From an uncultured Collinsella sp. (lineage in GTDB: Bacteria; Actinomycetota; Coriobacteriia; Coriobacteriales; Coriobacteriaceae): a stretch of DNA of 43,298 nt. The stretch lies in assembly GCA_902470345.1 (NCBI GenBank), contig CABRGB010000010.1, positions 1 to 43,298 on the forward strand, given 5' to 3'. This document shows positions 1 to 7,569 of this stretch, piece after piece; positions within the stretch are counted from its first letter, which is position 1, and the number at the start of each line of letters is the position of its first letter. A model generated the notes under the pieces. The model worked only from the letters and a program-made list of their open reading frames with translations. It made no database searches and was not told the origin of the DNA. The position numbers were made by a program, and so were the translations under genes.

Positions 1-84
1 CGCGGCGGGGGCGGCGTAGGCCGCGGGCCCGCACAGGGCCAGGGCGGCCGCGGCCCCGGAAACTCGTTTCATGGAGCGTCTCAT
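1..84 (-). CDS. Secreted protein, N-terminus only (cut by window edge)
   Basis: The first 28 codons of a minus-strand gene that runs off the left edge. It starts at ATG (84), with an AGGGGGA ribosome site just upstream. The peptide opens with basic residues (MRRSMKRV) followed by an Ala/Leu-rich core ending in AAYAAPAA, a classical Sec signal peptide with a plausible cleavage site after an A-x-A motif. A second in-frame ATG (MKRV) is an alternative start. Nothing of the mature protein is visible, so no function can be given. Confidence 0.6.
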   Translation of the reverse strand, partial: MRRSMKRVSGAAAALALCGPAAYAAPAA

Positions 85-121
85 GGAAAATCCCCCTAAT
101 CTAGCAACGGTTTAGAGTCTA

Positions 122-430
122 CTAGATTGGGGGGACGCGAGCCAAGCCATGGTGCGCCGAACGGTTAGCCACAAGATCACCTTCGGCGCCAATGGCCTCA
201 TCCGTATAACCTTTGAGTTCCAGATGACCAGCATCGATCCACACTCAGCCAACGCCCGAAACACCTGGCTCGTAGCACGCAACGTTGCCTATAAACATGC
301 TCTCCGGGTCCGCGGTAAAAGAAGGCCCGCCCAGCAAAACGCACGACCAGGCCATAGCAACAGGCAATTCGACGCAAATCGTTTGAGCAGGCGGCGCGGG
401 GAAGGAGCGTATAAGGCGGTTTTCTGCTGG
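122..430 (-). pseudogene. Degenerate ORF remnant with an internal TGA
   Basis: On the minus strand one reading frame stays open from about 430 to a TAG at 122 except for a single TGA near 245. The part before the TGA contains GPSFTADPESMFIGNVACYE and the part after it contains VWIDAGHLELKGYTDEAIGA. Both look like protein sequence, and the frame is unchanged across the stop. There is no convincing start or ribosome site. I do not recognise the family. It is most likely the tail of a decayed gene. A TGA recoded as selenocysteine is conceivable, but no SECIS-like support is visible. Confidence 0.3.
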
Positions 431-644
431 CCGTCAGCCGCGGCATCCTCATGGAAACCTAATTGTCGCCGGAATTAAAGTCCCCGGCGCGGACTCACCT
501 TATCTCCCCGGTGCGGGCTCGATATCCTCTCGGATATCTAATCGTCTTGGACTTTTACCTGCCCAAGCACAGTACAGCTTTTACGTGCCGCCACACGGAG
601 CATAGCTCGGGACTATTTTCTAAAACATAGACCTTCAAAGCAAC

Positions 645-673
645 TTAGACACAAGCACGGACAAGAATAATAC
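645..673 (+). promoter_or_regulatory. Candidate sigma-70-type promoter for the DUF4869 pseudogene
   Basis: TTAGAC (645-650) and TAATAC (668-673) are separated by exactly 17 bases and lie about 120 bases upstream of the GTG start at 792. This is a sequence match only. Confidence 0.35.
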
Positions 674-791
674 AGGCCTTGAATTCAGCCCTCACAATCA
701 ATCGCATTCGATACCGACCAACAACGCCCGTTTTGTGCGTGCGACACAATCGTCCTCACGAACACCACGCCAGCATCCCGAAGGGACCAAC

Positions 792-1232
792 GTGTTAACA
801 ATTCACTATGGTGATATGGAAAACGTTATCTACAATACGTCGGTTTACTTCGATAACGTCTATTCGCCCCAGTGGTTTCAAGATGCCTTTGCCCAAAGGA
901 TCATTAAATCCATCGAAAAAGGTATTGTGGTTGGACCATGCGCAATTGATACCAAGATGCTAGGCATCATCCCTCCTGAAAGGCTATCGGGAGGCGCTAA
1001 AACACTGCTGCTCATGTACTTTATGCCTCAGAACGTATACAACGCCACAAACTGCAGCGATAATTGCGCTTACTAGATCATGAGAATCACCGCACAGCAA
1101 GATCTGACAATCAACCTCTACCATCTGATTGACTTTAGAAACGGCAAGTTCACGGCAACCGTTGCAAACACGGGCGATGTCGTTCACACGATGTTCAACC
1201 TTGTCCCTATAGCCGCAAAATGCCTAAGGTGA
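792..1232 (+). pseudogene. DUF4869-like protein, interrupted by an amber codon
   Basis: The frame opens at GTG (792) after an AGGGA site and encodes VLTIHYGDMENVIYNTSVYF. It ends prematurely at TAG (1074-1076) after DNCAY. Translation in the same frame would then continue through a DLTINLYHLIDF segment to a TGA at 1230-1232. The intact paralogue at 4556-5008 reads DNCAYW at this point, so the amber codon replaces a TGG tryptophan codon. The whole 146-codon frame is otherwise undamaged, so the mutation looks recent. Unlike the intact copy, no ATPase gene follows. I assign the DUF4869 family from remembered family features (HYGD start, IPPEKLS, NCA motifs). Its biochemical role is unknown. Confidence 0.7.
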
Positions 1233-1385
1233 AACTCCTGACACACCATTCGAAATCTAACAGTTTAGATAACAGATAATTACCGAGGGCCCTGCGGCCC
1301 CCAAATGCTATGCCCTTCCCAGCCAAATAGAAAATTTGCCCGAGCTTTGTTTGGCGACAATCCTTCCATGTGGGCGTTCAGGCGG

Positions 1386-1680
1386 ATGGGACAGATCCAT
1401 ATGGGAAGAGCGAACCCCTTCAGGGCGCTCGCGGCGGGCCTCACCGCCGACGAGCTCCTGCCGCTCAGAGAAGCCGTCGACGAGAGGCGCTGCAGCGATG
1501 AGGTCGGCGCCGGCACGCTCGCCGAGGCCGTGCGGCCTATCGGCAGGACCCGAAGTGCCCGGGTTGCGGCGCCCGCAGCGCTTGAAGGGACGGCTCAGGA
1601 AGCTGCTGCCGAAGGGCCGGGAGCTCAGGTTCGACCGGCTCGCGCCGGCCGACCTCACGCTCGCGATGTCGCACGTGGAT
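1386..1680 (+). pseudogene. Decayed transposase remnant
   Basis: Around 1386-1545 the plus strand encodes NPFRALAAGLTADELLPLRE. In a shifted frame around 1535-1578 it encodes YRQDPKCPGCGARSA and then a stop, which resembles the N-terminal zinc-ribbon region of some transposases. A third piece (about 1590-1680) reads LPKGRELRFDRLAPADLTLA, similar to the C-terminal part of IS30-like transposases. Both pieces are short and frameshifted, and the catalytic DDE middle is missing, so this is at best an internally deleted relic. The family assignment is tentative. Confidence 0.4.
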
Positions 1681-2314
1681 AGGCGCGCGGGGGCCATTCG
1701 GCTGAGCCTGGGAAGCGGAGCCGAGGGGCTGGCGAAGCATGGCCCCGGACCCGTCGAAACACATCCCCACCGTTCCTTCAACTGGGGAAACGACGGCCCG
1801 GGGCCGCCTCGCACGGTCCAGGGCCGTTCGGCTAGGTGCGGAAACACGCTATCCGTTCAAAGTGCTCGCTGGGGCTGAAAATCAACCTACAAAAACAAAG
1901 GCATTTGCGTATTCCGACCGAGAGAAAACGCGTCCACGTGTCATCTCTTAGTCCGCGTAGGCACTTCTCTGTAGGCTTTTCTCTGTATGACGTTTATGAA
2001 CGCTTCAGGCACCGCATGGTCCCGCGCTTAGTCTTTCCCTCAAATAAGCGCTCCGAGTATAGCAAGAGATTTGCCAGCCTTCTTCATGCTACTGGCAACA
2101 CAGCTGTAGCGGATGTGATTTGCCCCCGGTTAACACCCTATTTCAACCTGCGATAGATCATCCTGCCCCGAGACGCCTTGAGGCTGTTGACCATGCAGAG
2201 GGTTTCGAGAAAACCGTCAATATATGGAACATATTATTTGTTATCCGCTAATAGCCGCTAATAGCTGTACGAGATGCTATATGCGTCCATACCAAATGGT
2301 AGACAAGTATTCGT
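1681..2314. other. Intergenic stretch without a supportable gene
   Basis: About 630 bases with short open frames on both strands, none with a ribosome site and recognisable protein content. Composition shifts from GC-rich (left) to AT-rich (after about 2200). A 10-base tandem repeat (CCGCTAATAG twice) lies near 2247-2266. Confidence 0.4.
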
Positions 2315-2320
2315 TATAAT
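2315..2320 (+). promoter_or_regulatory. Perfect -10 box upstream of the HEPN gene
   Basis: TATAAT lies 36 bases before the ATG at 2356. No good -35 hexamer is present at the usual spacing, so promoter strength is uncertain. Confidence 0.4.
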
Positions 2321-2355
2321 TAAATTAATAACATTGGCAATTATAGGAGTTCGTT

Positions 2356-2862
2356 ATGCTGGAGTACATTGAAGATGCACGCAGAGCGCTAAATGCTAAA
2401 GCTTATTATTCAGCTCTATGTTTTTCTCTCACGCTGCCAGACGTCTGCGCTCAAGTCGAGTATCCAAACGAAAAAACAGTAGGAGATCGGTATAGCCGTT
2501 GGATCAACCAATTTGTTGACACTTCAGCTTTTATTCATGACCAAAGTATGCTAAACGGAAATGATTTCGGAAAGTTCATCTATAAAATACGTTGCTCAAT
2601 TGTTCACAGCGGAAATTTGGATCTAGATTTGAAATCTGGGCACGAAGTCAACTTCCAGCTAATCAATCCAGACTTTGGAGACGGAAGGGCTTTAGCGATT
2701 AATATAGACGCTGACAATCCAATTATCGAATTACCCATTTGTGACCTAATCACTGAGCTACTTGATAGCGTTGAAGACTACTATTCCTCGCAAAATGATA
2801 AGACGCAATTTAAAAAACACTTTGTTAACCTAATAGATCCATTAATTATTGTAAAAGACTAG
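2356..2862 (+). CDS. Solitary HEPN-like protein (candidate RNase)
   Basis: A 168-residue protein with a good ribosome site (TAGGAG, 2344-2349). It is clearly AT-richer than the flanking core genes, which suggests acquisition by transfer. The N-terminal half is helical in character, and KIRCSIVHSGN contains the R-x4-H motif (R79, H84) that marks catalytic HEPN domains. The R is on a helix-like stretch and the His is followed by S-G-N, as in several HEPN families tied to host-virus or plasmid conflict. No MNT nucleotidyltransferase antitoxin or other partner gene is adjacent, so a classical HEPN-MNT toxin pair is not supported. What I see is the motif and the context; RNase activity is inferred. 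It could also be a non-catalytic HEPN protein. Confidence 0.55.
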   Translation: MLEYIEDARRALNAKAYYSALCFSLTLPDVCAQVEYPNEKTVGDRYSRWINQFVDTSAFIHDQSMLNGNDFGKFIYKIRCSIVHSGNLDLDLKSGHEVNFQLINPDFGDGRALAINIDADNPIIELPICDLITELLDSVEDYYSSQNDKTQFKKHFVNLIDPLIIVKD

Positions 2863-2868
2863 CCCAAA

Positions 2869-2906
2869 GGGCTAACGACTCGTCACCGTTACAGGCTCGT
2901 TAGCCC
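2869..2906 (+). terminator. Inverted repeat after the HEPN gene
   Basis: GGGCTAACGA (2869-2878) and TCGTTAGCCC (2897-2906) form a perfect 10-bp stem with an 18-base loop just after the stop codon. A smaller hairpin AGCCC-AAA-GGGCT (2861-2873) overlaps it, so two alternative foldings are possible. The U-tract after it is poor. Confidence 0.4.
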
Positions 2907-2968
2907 CCCTATTTCTCAATGTCTTTCATATCAACAGACAGCCAACTCCCGAAGGACATTTCAGCAAT

Positions 2969-3342
2969 CTAAAGCGCAAAGTATTCGCTTTCTGAACTGA
3001 GGTTTGAGTTAAGCCATGGATCATTGCCAACAAAGTACTCGGGCCAGCGTTGCATAAAGAGAGCCAGCTCGCACTTCCAGCGGCGCAGCTTTTCTTCGTT
3101 GGCCTCTTCCCTGCCGTACGAGGTGAACACGTAGTGGTACAGCTCGGCATAGGGCGTAAAGATGGTGCGGTAGCCCGCCTCCCACACGCGCAGGCAAAAG
3201 TCTGTGTCCTTAAAACCGACGGCGAATTTCTCGTTATAGCCTCCGACTTGCTCAAATACGTCGCGTCGGACCATCTGACAGGCGCCCGTTACGACGCTAA
3301 AGTTGCCCGGGCGCACGGCGCGGGCAAGATAGCCATCACTCT
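2969..3342 (-). pseudogene. 5'-truncated glycosyltransferase family 2 fragment
   Basis: This stretch encodes the last ~125 residues of a GT2 glycosyltransferase, including GYLARAVRPGNFSVVTGACQ and FCLRVWEAGYRTIFTPYAEL, ending SESEYFAL. It is clearly homologous to the C-terminus of the gene at 5979-6900, with the same orientation and end point. Homology stops near 3342. The open frame beyond it (to 3421) is unrelated sequence containing a hairpin. The nucleotide-binding N-terminal region and DXD motif are absent, so it cannot be an active transferase. It is a diverged rather than a fresh copy. Confidence 0.75.
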
Positions 3343-3351
3343 TAGTGAACT

Positions 3352-3385
3352 GCCTCCCATTTCTTGGACATGAGAAATGGGAGGC
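3352..3385 (+). repeat. Perfect 13-bp hairpin at the glycosyltransferase breakpoint
   Basis: GCCTCCCATTTCT (3352-3364) pairs perfectly with 3373-3385 around an 8-base loop, followed by TTTT. It sits exactly where homology to the glycosyltransferase ends. It could be a plus-strand terminator or the scarred end of an insertion element. Confidence 0.5.
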
Positions 3386-3460
3386 TTTTATGCGTGTCGA
3401 CTTGAGGGTGAGGTGACGCATAGCTTCTTTCGTAAATTGACAACCATAGATCGATAAAAT

Positions 3461-4219
3461 CTATTCTGTTTTATCCACAATCTGAGCAGTTAAAGAACTA
3501 ACGGACAATTCGACGTTCTCGTCATATATCTCATACCCAAGCACGTCATCGTCTGTTTCTATCGATTCTTTCCCGTGTTTCGGAATATAGGATATTTGAA
3601 TATCAGCCTGCTGCGCAAAAGGGCACCCAACGATGTTCTCATATCTGAATAAAAGCAGTACGACTCCCTTTTTTCTTAAGCTTGCTAACGAAGCTGTAAA
3701 TGTATAAACCCCGTCCCGAGGAACGCATAGACGATGCTGATCCATAGACGAAGCCTTGCCAAAAGCCGAATCATCCCTCAGGCGAAGTCGACAGGCCGGC
3801 CCATCCCCAACATTGCGAATTTCGATAGAGAGACGCACGGCCTCATCTACCGTGCTTGTCCAAATACCCTTATCTCCATCGATGTCGACAGGTTTATCGT
3901 CAACCAACACCTTATCGATTATAAAAAACGGACGCTTAGTATTTTCCCGTTTAAACTCATCTTGTTGCCTCTGCAGATTACGATCAAGCTTATTCAATCT
4001 CTCGGTCTGGTAGACCGAATACAGCGCAAGAGAAATGGAACCGGCGCCAACAGCAGCAGAGCCGATATATCCAAGCAAATCCCCTGAATCAAAACGCGCT
4101 TCAAAGACAGCGCAGGGCGCCTCATACATAAATAGAACATTCACCAACAACGGAGCACAAAATAGAAATGTCACTACAGTAATTAAGATAAATAGAAGCC
4201 TATGAGTTGTCATTTTCAT
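3461..4219 (-). CDS. Two-transmembrane protein of unknown function
   Basis: A protein of about 252 residues. I chose ATG 4219 because a GGGAG site lies 11 bases upstream and the start overlaps the preceding stop (TAATG). A TTG at 4225 and an ATG at 4213 are alternatives. Two hydrophobic helices lie near residues 7-29 and 48-66, followed by a charged coiled-coil-like stretch (RNLQRQQDEFKREN) and a soluble C-terminal domain of about 150 residues, probably beta-rich and cytoplasmic. No catalytic motif was recognised. It belongs to the AT-richer accessory segment and seems translationally coupled to the small ORF upstream. I do not recognise the family. Confidence 0.65.
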   Translation of the reverse strand: MKMTTHRLLFILITVVTFLFCAPLLVNVLFMYEAPCAVFEARFDSGDLLGYIGSAAVGAGSISLALYSVYQTERLNKLDRNLQRQQDEFKRENTKRPFFIIDKVLVDDKPVDIDGDKGIWTSTVDEAVRLSIEIRNVGDGPACRLRLRDDSAFGKASSMDQHRLCVPRDGVYTFTASLASLRKKGVVLLLFRYENIVGCPFAQQADIQISYIPKHGKESIETDDDVLGYEIYDENVELSVSSLTAQIVDKTE

Positions 4220-4452
4220 TAGCAAAAATACTCCCGTACGAGAGGCTTCTTAAGAGTCTCAAGCATTTCAACCTGTCGTTTCATGTCAAATCGCATCTTT
4301 ATATTCCTATCGTAAGTTATATCGAGATTTATCGGTTTTATAAACTTGTATAAGCTTATCGCGGAATATCGTTTGTTTCGGCCCGCTAAATCCAACATAT
4401 CGAGACAGGCAATTACCGCAGGATAGAAGGTTGTTACACCTGTTAAAGTCAT
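4219..4452 (-). CDS. Small ORF coupled to the membrane protein
   Basis: A 77-codon frame whose TAA overlaps the ATG of the downstream membrane protein (TAATG), a common coupling arrangement. The predicted peptide is well mixed in composition (NKRYSAISLYKFIKPINLDI) and ends in a charged helix. There is no clear ribosome site before its ATG, and no homologue is recognised. It may be a small partner, or the 3' end of a decayed larger gene. Confidence 0.35.
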   Translation of the reverse strand: MTLTGVTTFYPAVIACLDMLDLAGRNKRYSAISLYKFIKPINLDITYDRNIKMRFDMKRQVEMLETLKKPLVREYFC

Positions 4453-4555
4453 CGGTTCGTTCTAACAGACATGTTAATTGACCCGTTACCCACTGCTTAA
4501 GGGAAATCGACCCCAACATGGTAAAGTAGACGCAACAGGCAACCATGGAGGAACA

Positions 4556-5008
4556 ATGCTCAGCATTCACTACGGCGACAGAGACGATGTGATTTATGAT
4601 ACATCGACATTCTTTGATTACAGCTATTCTCCCTCTTGGCTGCAAGATCCCCTGTCACAGCGCATTATCAAATCTATTGATAATGGCACTGTTCTTGGCG
4701 CAAACGCAATTGACACCAAGGTGCTTGGCGTTATTCCGCCAGAAAAACTATCAACGGGCACCAAAACACTTCTACTGATGCTCTTTATGCCTCAAAACCT
4801 CTACAACGCCTCAACCTGCGGAGATAATTGCGCCTATTGGATCTTGCGCATCGCCTCCAAACATGACATCACCATCAACCTCTACCATATGATGGATTTT
4901 GGCAAAGCGCGTTTTACAGCCCGTGTCATCAATTCCGGACAGATTGTTCATACCATGGATGAGCTTGTCCTTATCTCGGCAAAATGTCTGAGGGAGGCTC
5001 GAGCATGA
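4556..5008 (+). CDS. DUF4869-like protein, intact copy
   Basis: A protein of 150 residues starting at ATG 4556 behind GGAGG (4547-4551). A longer in-frame start at 4478 lacks such a site. Family features as I remember them are present: MLSIHYGDRDDVIYDTSTFF at the start, AIDTKVLGVIPPEKLS in the middle and STCGDNCAYW-LRIA before the C-terminal half. It overlaps the ATPase gene by four bases (ATGA), so the two are almost certainly co-translated. The intact tryptophan codon at NCAYW contrasts with the amber codon in the paralogue at 792-1232. Function is unknown; the pairing with a P-loop protein points to a two-component module, possibly a conflict or signalling system (inference). Confidence 0.75.
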   Translation: MLSIHYGDRDDVIYDTSTFFDYSYSPSWLQDPLSQRIIKSIDNGTVLGANAIDTKVLGVIPPEKLSTGTKTLLLMLFMPQNLYNASTCGDNCAYWILRIASKHDITINLYHMMDFGKARFTARVINSGQIVHTMDELVLISAKCLREARA

Positions 5009-5982
5009 GAGGGGAATACCAGCTGACCGTAAGGACCAATAAAGTTCAGGTCAAACTCACTATTCGCCGAAACCTCACCATCATCCAAGGCAAAAGCGCA
5101 ACAGGCAAAACCACCCTGTTGGACAGCCTCCGTGCATACGAAAACCTAGGAGCCCAAAGCGGGATAATCGTTAATTGCGCAGCCCCCTGCCGTGTCATCG
5201 GCGGCAAAGATTGGGAAGCGCAACTCGGCCGCATCGATAACAGCATCGTGTTTGTGGACGATACGCAAAAATTCGTAAGGAGCCATGCATTCCAGCATGC
5301 AGCTCGACACAGTTCCAACTACTACGTCATCGTTGCGAGGGACGAATTGCCCCAGCTCCCCTATAGCGTGGATGAGATCTATGGCCTCAAAAACACCAAC
5401 AGGGCCACAACAAAATATCCTGTCTACACACGCACGTACACTTCTACCTACCGCATTTACGGAGACGAGCTCTACGATGGAGATCGGCCAGAAGAAGTCA
5501 TCGTCGAAGACAGCAATGCCGGCTATGAGTTCTTTAAAGTCCTGTGCGCCAAAAGTAAAATTCGCTGCGTAAGTGCCGGCGGCAAATCAAACATATACGA
5601 AACCGCTCTGAGCTCCCCAGCCCAAAAGTTGCTCGTAATTGCAGATGGGGCCGCTTTTGGGCCCGAGATGCCCTATGTCTATTCGCTCAGGAGATTTAAG
5701 GAGATTGAGCTCTTTTTGCCGGAATCGTTTGAATGGCTCGTGCTGAGATCGGGACTCTTCAACGATGTCGAAACGCAAGACATGCTCCTTCATCCTGCCG
5801 ATTTCATCGACTGCGAGAAGTTCTTCAGTTGGGAACAGTTCTTTACTAAACAGCTTAGGGAGCTGACCAGGGACAGCTACCTAGCCTATAGAAAAGAAGC
5901 TCTCAATCCCGCCTACCTACAGCAACATGAGCTCAACACGATTGCTGAATCGCTACCCAAACTCGGAATCACTTCGCGCTAG
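5005..5982 (+). CDS. P-loop ATPase partner of the DUF4869 protein
   Basis: 325 residues from ATG 5005 (AGGGAGG at 4991-4997; the earlier ATG at 4984 is less well placed). A Walker A motif, GKSATGKTT, lies at residues 29-37 straight after a short beta-strand (LTIIQ), and a Walker-B-like strand SIVFVDD lies at 80-86. The rest has no recognised domain and no helicase, nuclease or transmembrane signature. It may be a small AAA-like or ABC-like NTPase whose C-terminal ~200 residues are a specific effector or binding region. Its TAG stop and the stop of the convergent glycosyltransferase share one CTAG palindrome (5979-5982), so the unit sits with no spacer against that gene. Confidence 0.7.
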   Translation: MRGEYQLTVRTNKVQVKLTIRRNLTIIQGKSATGKTTLLDSLRAYENLGAQSGIIVNCAAPCRVIGGKDWEAQLGRIDNSIVFVDDTQKFVRSHAFQHAARHSSNYYVIVARDELPQLPYSVDEIYGLKNTNRATTKYPVYTRTYTSTYRIYGDELYDGDRPEEVIVEDSNAGYEFFKVLCAKSKIRCVSAGGKSNIYETALSSPAQKLLVIADGAAFGPEMPYVYSLRRFKEIELFLPESFEWLVLRSGLFNDVETQDMLLHPADFIDCEKFFSWEQFFTKQLRELTRDSYLAYRKEALNPAYLQQHELNTIAESLPKLGITSR

Positions 5983-6900
5983 ATCGAGAAATACTCGCTC
6001 TCAGCGGATAAGTTCGGCCCCAACCACGGATCGCCCGTCAAGAAGAACTCCGGCCAGCGCTGCATGAACAGCGCCTGCTCGCGCTTCCATCGGCGCAGCT
6101 TTTCCTCGTTGGCCTCTTCCCTGCCGCGCGAGGTGAACTCGTAGTGATACAGCTCGGCATAGAGCGTAAAGATGGTGCGGTGGCCTGCCTCCCATACGCG
6201 CAGACAAAAATCTGCGTCGTTAAAGCCAACGGCAAACTCCTCGTCGTAGCCTTCGACCTGCTCAAATACGTCGCGATGGACCATCTGGCAGGCGCCCGTA
6301 ATGGCGCTAAAGTTGCCTGGGCGCACAGCACGGACAAGATATCCCTCGCGCTTTGCCGAGAAATCCTGGTTGGCATGGGCAAGTGCGCCGCGCACACCAA
6401 TCAAAATGCCATCGTGCTGCACCGGATGATCGGTAAAGAAGAGCTTGGCACCCACCACGCCCGCATCGGGGCGCTGCAGATACCCCATCAATTCCTCGAT
6501 AAAGCCTGGCACTATAACCTTGGTATCGTTGTTGAGCAGCAGCAGGTAGTCACCCTTGGCGTGCTCCACGCCAAGGTTGATGATCTGAGAGTAATTGAAC
6601 TCGCCCGGCCAGTACACAACGCGCGCGACGCCCTTGCCTTCTGATGCAGAAGCCACGCGTTCCGGCAGGGTTTCGTAACACGCAAACGTCTCCGGGGCTT
6701 CGCTGCTGTTCTCCACCAAGACGATCTCGTAGTTGGCATACGTGGCCTTCTCGGCAATCGGCATCACGCAGGCATCGAGCGTCTCGACGTGATCCTTGGT
6801 CGGAATCACAATGCTCACCAGCGGCGCAGGTTTAGGCAGAGCATAGCGCATGCGATAGACAAATGGGGTCTCAGTCTCCTCGACCGTTCCGCAAATGTCC
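5979..6900 (-). pseudogene. 5'-truncated family 2 glycosyltransferase
   Basis: Encodes about 307 residues of a GT2 transferase domain: LVSIVIPTKDHVETLDACV (nucleotide-sugar fold), GDYLLLLNNDTKV (DXD-like metal site) and the C-terminal FCLRVWEAGHRTIF region. It matches the second catalytic domain of large two-domain surface-polysaccharide transferases. The frame upstream of about 6900 runs antisense to another truncated transferase and is not homologous protein. The normal start and N-terminal half are therefore gone, and no ribosome site serves the remaining part. An internal ATG could in principle yield a one-domain enzyme. Confidence 0.65.
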
Positions 6901-7545
6901 AGCGAAGCAAAACGCCTAGCAAAGTGGACGGACCGCTGCGACGTCATCCAGGGCTCACGCCTAGACTTCGACGACGGCGCCTTCTTTTGGCAGTACCAGC
7001 TCATCCTTTCACTTGGTATCCCCAACCCTATCGCCAAGTGGGACTTGGGCCCCGAGGGCTACCGCGCCATGAACCAGCTATGCTTTGAGGGCGGTCTGTT
7101 TTCGCGCCGCGTAGTCGACAAAATCGGCCTGCCCGATGCGCGCTTTTTCATCTACGGCGACGATGCCTGCTACGGATATGTCGCCAGCCAGCACTTCCCC
7201 GCCGCTGTGGTTGCCGACGTGGTGCTCAAGCGCGCCCGCGCCGTCTCTAACTGGGATATCGCCGGCAAGCGCCAACTCAACTCCACGAGCGACACCAACC
7301 GCTACTACATCATGCGCAATCGCGGCTTCCTCGCTCGATATATGCAGATTTATGGTGACTACCACCCCATGCTGTTCCGTCTGGGCAATGTCGCAACCTT
7401 CTGCAAGGAATTCATTCGCCTGGCTGCGGTCGACAAGTGCTTTAAAACCGGCATTCCGGCGCTGCGCCGCGGCATGAAGGACGCCCGCAAGATCATCAAG
7501 GATCCCGACTGGAAGCCCATGCCGCCCCTGGAGGACGCGGAGTAA
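6895..7545 (+). pseudogene. 5'-truncated glycosyltransferase, opposite strand
   Basis: An open frame of 216 codons whose content matches the C-terminal part of GT2 (galactofuranosyl/rhamnosyl-like) transferases: LPDARFFIYGDDACYGYVAS, then RYYIMRNRGFLARYMQIYGD. The N-terminal Rossmann-like half is missing, and no ribosome site precedes the ATG at 6895. Its 5' end abuts the 5' end of the minus-strand transferase, so the two genes are joined head to head, each without its N-terminus. That is evidence of an inversion or deletion. GC content and codon use are like the core genome. Confidence 0.6.
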
Positions 7546-7569
7546 CAGAGGCCGAAAACATCCCGCTGC

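Noticed and set aside
1836..2156. 106-codon plus-strand open frame
   Set aside because: No ribosome site, no recognisable motif, and it crosses a composition boundary.
6900..7037. N-terminal extension of the minus-strand glycosyltransferase
   Set aside because: It lies antisense to the other truncated transferase and its sequence does not resemble this family.
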